This document shows, piece after piece, positions 60,456 to 64,000 of a stretch of 64,000 bases of DNA (position 1 is the stretch's first letter; every line of letters begins with the position of its first letter). The notes below the pieces were generated by a model. That model was not told where the DNA came from and did not search any database. It saw only the letters and a list, made by a program, of their open reading frames with translations. The translations under genes were made by a program, and so were the position numbers. The stretch lies in the NCBI GenBank assembly GCA_900542185.1, contig UQMZ01000003.1, positions 54,641 to 118,640 of the forward strand, read 5' to 3'. This DNA is from an uncultured Bacteroidales bacterium (lineage in GTDB: Bacteria > Bacteroidota > Bacteroidia > Bacteroidales > Muribaculaceae).

Positions 60456-62069
60456 ATGAAAACGTTCTCAGTATATATATTCCTTATTCTGGTTGTTGCA
60501 TACCCTCTTTATGCGGGGCAAAAAAATGACCTTGCAAGGCTTGATTCCGTGCTTGAAATCAGAGATACGTTCCTCAAAAACAAAAAACACAGAATTGACA
60601 GCATAAAATCCAGAATTCCTGCCAATGCCCCGGCAATGGAAAAACTCAGGGGTTATGACAAGCTTTATGAGGAATATCTCACCCTCAATTTCGACTCGGC
60701 AATGAAATATGTGGAGCTTGCAGAAAGGCTTGTCTCGAATTCCGAAAACTATGACCTTAATGCAACGGTAAGAATCCACAAGGCAATGTCGTATGCGACC
60801 TCGGGGCATTTCAGCCAGGCAATCGACGAGCTTAAGAAAGTTCAATCCTCATGCATGTCCGACCCCCTCAGAGAAAAGTATTATCAGGCCTGTCAATGGA
60901 CCTACGGAGTCTGGGCTGAATATTCACAAGACAAGACATTTGCTCCTGTTTATTCCCGAAACAGCAAAACATATCTTGATTCTCTCATCAGCGTAACCCC
61001 ACGCAATACATCATTATATGATTACAGGATAGCAGAAAAGGCCCTGATGTTCGATCACGATTTTGAAAAGGCTAAAAAATATTATCTGAAAGTCGTAAGG
61101 AACGAACCGGAAAATTCACGCTTATACTCACAGGCAGCGTACGCTTTGGCACAGGTCTACATCAATCTGCAGGATAAAGCCAGCTACCGCAAATGGCTCA
61201 TTAATGCGGCGGTCGCAGACCAGATGATTCCTTTGAAGGAAAATCTGGCTTTGCAGGAGGTGGCTCTGCTGATAAAAAATGATGACGGGGATCTGGAACG
61301 CGCCAACGCCTACCTGAACTATTCACTGAACGACGCGCTCGAATACAACAACAGGCTGAGAATACTTGAAATCGGCAAAAAACTCCCTGCCATAGCAACG
61401 GCATATCAGGAAACCGTATTGGCGAAAAACAAACAGCTCCACATATACCTGACGACAATTGTAATAATAGTAATAATCCTGATCATTGCAATTGCAATAA
61501 TCATCGTTCAGAAAAGGAAAATCGGAATCAGGAACGAGATTCTGTCGTCATTCAATGAACAACTTAAAGTATTCAACAAGCAGTTGCAGGACACCAACCG
61601 TTCACGTGAACAATATGTGAACCTGTTCCTGAACCTCTGTGCCGGATATATCGATAAATACAACAGATTGCAGCTGACTGTATCAACGAAACTGAAGGCA
61701 GGTCAATCACAGGAACTGCTGAAACTGCTTCAGGCTAATTCACGCCCCTCCGAAGCGGAGCTGAGAGAAGTGTTCTACAACTTTGACACAGCATTCCTGC
61801 GGTTGTATCCGGATTTCATAAAGAATGTGAATTCATTGCTGCAACCGGACAAGGCAATATGCCCTAAAAGCAGCGAATTGCTGAATGCCAATCTGCGCAT
61901 ACTCGCCTTGATAAGAATGGGGATTACCGACAGCACAAAAATAGCGACTCTCCTGTTCTATTCCCAGCAGACCATATTCAACAGACGGACAGAAATGCGA
62001 AACCGCGCGATTAACCGCGACACTTTCGAAAAAGAAATCATGGACATTTGCCCGTTCTGCCCGGAATAG
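60456..62069 (+). CDS. SusR-like membrane-anchored PUL regulator (DUF6377 type)
   Basis: This 537-residue protein probably senses an imported oligosaccharide in the periplasm and switches on the divergent PUL. It has a signal peptide (MKTFSVYIFLILVVAYPLYA), a TPR-like helical sensor region (about 25-320), one transmembrane helix (about 329-350, LTTIVIIVIILIIAIAIIIV), a coiled-coil segment (FNEQLKVFNKQLQDTNRSRE) and a C-terminal helix-turn-helix (ALIRMGITDSTKIATLLFYS, then QQTIFNRRTEMRNRA). The layout and length match SusR and relatives that control alpha-glucan PULs. It lies next to the susC-like gene, facing away. Confidence 0.82.
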   Translation: MKTFSVYIFLILVVAYPLYAGQKNDLARLDSVLEIRDTFLKNKKHRIDSIKSRIPANAPAMEKLRGYDKLYEEYLTLNFDSAMKYVELAERLVSNSENYDLNATVRIHKAMSYATSGHFSQAIDELKKVQSSCMSDPLREKYYQACQWTYGVWAEYSQDKTFAPVYSRNSKTYLDSLISVTPRNTSLYDYRIAEKALMFDHDFEKAKKYYLKVVRNEPENSRLYSQAAYALAQVYINLQDKASYRKWLINAAVADQMIPLKENLALQEVALLIKNDDGDLERANAYLNYSLNDALEYNNRLRILEIGKKLPAIATAYQETVLAKNKQLHIYLTTIVIIVIILIIAIAIIIVQKRKIGIRNEILSSFNEQLKVFNKQLQDTNRSREQYVNLFLNLCAGYIDKYNRLQLTVSTKLKAGQSQELLKLLQANSRPSEAELREVFYNFDTAFLRLYPDFIKNVNSLLQPDKAICPKSSELLNANLRILALIRMGITDSTKIATLLFYSQQTIFNRRTEMRNRAINRDTFEKEIMDICPFCPE

Positions 62070-62080
62070 AACGCGGCCTG

Positions 62081-63625
62081 TTATCCCCGGTCGCTGTCGA
62101 TACGGGCGTTCCTGAGGCGGACGCGGCAGTTATAGATGGTGGATAGGGACTTGTGCAGGAACTCTGCTATCTGGTCGCTCGACACGATGCCGAGCCTTAT
62201 CAGGGCCATCACGCGCAGGTCTGTCCCCATCGAGCCGTCACGGCTCAGCGACAACTGACACTCAGGCTTCAGATCCCTGTTCACCTCTTCTACGAAATCA
62301 GGATACAGACCTAAGAAAGTGGAATCGAAGTTGCTGAGGAAACGTTTCGTTTCCTTCTTATCGTCAATCTCGGCCAGGAACTTGTTGACGCCATCCATAC
62401 CTTTCTTGTGGAATGCCGACGATACGCCCATCTTCAGTTTTTCGATGTCTCGCACAAACTCCGATGACAGACGGAGGTACTGCAACAGGTATGTGTCACG
62501 CACCTTGTTACTGTCCTTGAGTCTTGCATTCAGTTCCGACAGTTCCGAGTTGTACGATTGCAGCCGTCTTATGAGCTGTTTCTCGTTTTTCGACACCTGG
62601 CGCAACTGGTTACGCTGACGTGCCACGAACACCAACGCTGTCAGCAGTACTACCAAAAGCACAGAAATTCCGACGGTAGCTATCCGTTCGTTTTGCTGCT
62701 CGCGTTTCACCTGCTGCTCGTATGCCCCGAGAACCGAAGGGAACAGAGCGTTTACCGCCACCTGGTTCGCCGCCACTTTAGAGGCTCCGGCATCGGCCAT
62801 AGCCAGCTTGATGTACCGGTAGGCACGTTCAGTATCCCCTCGTTTCAGCAATACCTCCGACAACCGGTACAACGACTGATAATCCCGCACAGGGACTTTA
62901 AGGTCATGCAACGAGCTTGTTATCAGAGGTTCGATCGCATTCACGGTGTCATGCCGCAGAAGTCGCAGCTCTCCCTCAAGATAATTGTATATTGCAATGT
63001 CACGGTCAGAGGCATTTCCGGATAACTTTATACTGCGTAAAACGGAATCGGCCCGATTATAATCGGCCATTCCCTCATACAGTCGCAGCTCGTAAAACCA
63101 TCGGCCCTCCTCATCGGGTTCCATGAATTCCATCATACGTGCGTACACATCCACAGGAGAGACCCCCTGGCCGACATACACATCGGCAAGCGCACGATAA
63201 TAGCCGTCGCGAACCTCAGGAATCACCGTGTCGTTGACATGGCGCATTATCAATGTCGTGGCCTCATGCAATTCGCCGCGCGACACATACAGACGCGCCA
63301 GACTCATGGCTTTCGACGCCGTCAGGCCGGACCTTTGACTTTTTTCGGCCAGCCTGTATTCCTTCAGACCATAATGGATGGCGGAATCCATATCGAACGT
63401 CTGATACTTCAGTCGCAGGCCTCGGTACATCGCCATACGCTGACTGTCCGTCAGGGTGCTCTGCATCGCAGCCACGCCCTCACGACGCAATTCCTCACCA
63501 TATCGTATGATATTGGCACTGTGATTCTCCACCGCCTCATCAAGAGCGGTCAGCGCCGGTTCCGGATCATGGCCGCATCCCGCCAGCATCAGCAAAGTCA
63601 GCGGTAGGATTCCCCGGATTTTCAT
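62081..63625 (-). CDS. Second SusR-like (DUF6377-type) regulator, lipobox at N-terminus
   Basis: This 514-residue paralogue of the neighbouring regulator has the same plan: helical sensor region (about 25-305), a transmembrane helix (about 310-333, GISVLLVVLLTALVFVA), a coiled coil (NEKQLIRRLQSYNSELSELN) and a helix-turn-helix (ALIRLGIVSSDQIAEFLHKS, STIYNCRVRLRNARI). Its signal MKIRGILPLTLLMLAGCGHD contains a lipobox-like LAGC, which is odd for an inner-membrane regulator and may simply be uncleaved. Its stop is 11 bases from the first regulator's stop. It follows the partial gene at the window end by 16 bases, so it may serve that upstream locus. Confidence 0.8.
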   Translation of the reverse strand: MKIRGILPLTLLMLAGCGHDPEPALTALDEAVENHSANIIRYGEELRREGVAAMQSTLTDSQRMAMYRGLRLKYQTFDMDSAIHYGLKEYRLAEKSQRSGLTASKAMSLARLYVSRGELHEATTLIMRHVNDTVIPEVRDGYYRALADVYVGQGVSPVDVYARMMEFMEPDEEGRWFYELRLYEGMADYNRADSVLRSIKLSGNASDRDIAIYNYLEGELRLLRHDTVNAIEPLITSSLHDLKVPVRDYQSLYRLSEVLLKRGDTERAYRYIKLAMADAGASKVAANQVAVNALFPSVLGAYEQQVKREQQNERIATVGISVLLVVLLTALVFVARQRNQLRQVSKNEKQLIRRLQSYNSELSELNARLKDSNKVRDTYLLQYLRLSSEFVRDIEKLKMGVSSAFHKKGMDGVNKFLAEIDDKKETKRFLSNFDSTFLGLYPDFVEEVNRDLKPECQLSLSRDGSMGTDLRVMALIRLGIVSSDQIAEFLHKSLSTIYNCRVRLRNARIDSDRG

Positions 63626-63641
63626 ACGAAAGGTTTTTGAT

Positions 63642-63952
63642 TTACTCGTAACGTATCGACGACTTGCGCAGCACCTTCCAGTAGCCGTTCTCGAATATGG
63701 CCGTACCGCTGCTCTCGGTCACGATGGACGTGGCTCCGACGGTGTCCTCGATGTCGATTGCCGAGCAACCTCCGGACAGCATTTCCAACGGATGCTCCAG
63801 GGCGATGGCCGTCACGGCGGGATTGTCAACGACATGGAACGTTCCCACCAGACCGTCCTCGGTGTCAAGACGATAGATGGTATTGCCCGGCGACAGCCTG
63901 CGGTCGGCGCGTACGAATATGCCCCGGCTGTTGGCACGTCCCAAGTATATGA
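63642..63952 (-). CDS. Unrecognised protein, 3' part (cut by the end of the genomic sequence)
   Basis: An open minus-strand frame of 102 codons runs to the point where adapter sequence begins, so the start is missing. The readable part includes FVRADRRLSPGNTIYRLDTE, GTFHVVDNPAVTAIALEH and a C-terminal FENGYWKVLRKSSIRYE; it looks like a small beta-rich domain. I do not recognise the family. It lies 16 bases before the second regulator gene and is probably co-transcribed with it. Confidence 0.6.
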
Positions 63953-64000
63953 CTGTCTCTTATACACATCTCCGAGCCCACGAGACTAGCGCTCATCTCG
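63953..64000. other. Illumina Nextera adapter and index (not genomic)
   Basis: From 63953 the sequence is the 19-base Tn5 mosaic end CTGTCTCTTATACACATCT, then CCGAGCCCACGAGAC (63972-63986), which together form the Nextera read-2 adapter. An 8-base index TAGCGCTC (63987-63994) follows, then ATCTCG, the start of the P7 flow-cell sequence. It is library adapter left on the contig end. Confidence 0.98.

Noticed and set aside
63953..63971. Tn5/IS50 mosaic end as a natural transposon insertion
   Set aside because: It is followed by the synthetic Nextera tail, an index and P7 sequence, so it is library adapter.

Overview
The window is chromosomal DNA from a member of Bacteroidales, and a gut Muribaculaceae-like organism is my best guess. 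The evidence is the SusC/SusD glycan locus, Mfa/FimA-type fimbrial proteins, the alternative GlmU family, promoters of the Bacteroidetes type (TTTG, about 20 bases, TAnnTTTG), the absence of Shine-Dalgarno sites, and type IX secretion-like C-terminal domains. The family-level placement is inference. The last 48 bases are not genomic: they are an Illumina Nextera (Tn5) adapter with an index, so the true sequence ends at about 63952.

Layout. 2-3411 (+): end of a fimbrial tip-like gene and a fimbrillin-family lipoprotein. 3416-5746 (-): GH3 beta-glucosidase with duplicated promoters. 6164-7087 (+): CorA. 7258-25773 (-): the complete str-S10-spc-alpha ribosomal cluster from rpsL to rplQ, 33 genes including fusA, secY, map, infA, rpmJ, rpmD and rpoA. 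Several gaps inside it look regulatory; the clearest is a terminator plus promoter between rplP and rpmC. 26063-27355 (-): GlmU-family protein. 27968-30414 (+): Xaa-Pro aminopeptidase and a gamma-carbonic-anhydrase-fold protein. 30492-31253 (-): PAP2 acid phosphatase. 31496-32655 (+): rpsU and a Xer recombinase. 32660-35179 (-): MATE transporter and EpsG-like membrane protein. 35360-39394 (+): hpf, mltG, a DUF2007 protein, a DUF4421 outer-membrane protein and a short ribD.

39941-60196 (-) is a polysaccharide utilisation locus read from a divergent promoter region at 60197-60455: SusC, SusD, a one-module SusE/F-type lipoprotein, a GH27-like lipoprotein enzyme, two SusE/F-type binding proteins with type IX-like tails, then GH43, GH97, GH31, GH2, a sialate O-acetylesterase-type esterase and an SGNH esterase. 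A SusR-like membrane regulator (60456-62069, +) faces it, and a second member of the same regulator family (62081-63625, -) lies next to that. The set suggests import of an O-acetylated, alpha-linked, branched glycan. Surface proteins bind and nick it, SusCD imports it, and periplasmic enzymes deacetylate it and trim it to sugars. The actual substrate cannot be read from sequence alone.

Notable structure beyond genes: a 32-base palindromic repeat present twice with compensating stem changes, a 9-bp tandem array after corA, a decayed copy of the GH27-like gene start, hairpins between PUL genes that may set expression steps, and a candidate small RNA at 27450-27661. I saw no tRNA, rRNA, CRISPR array, insertion sequence or prophage.
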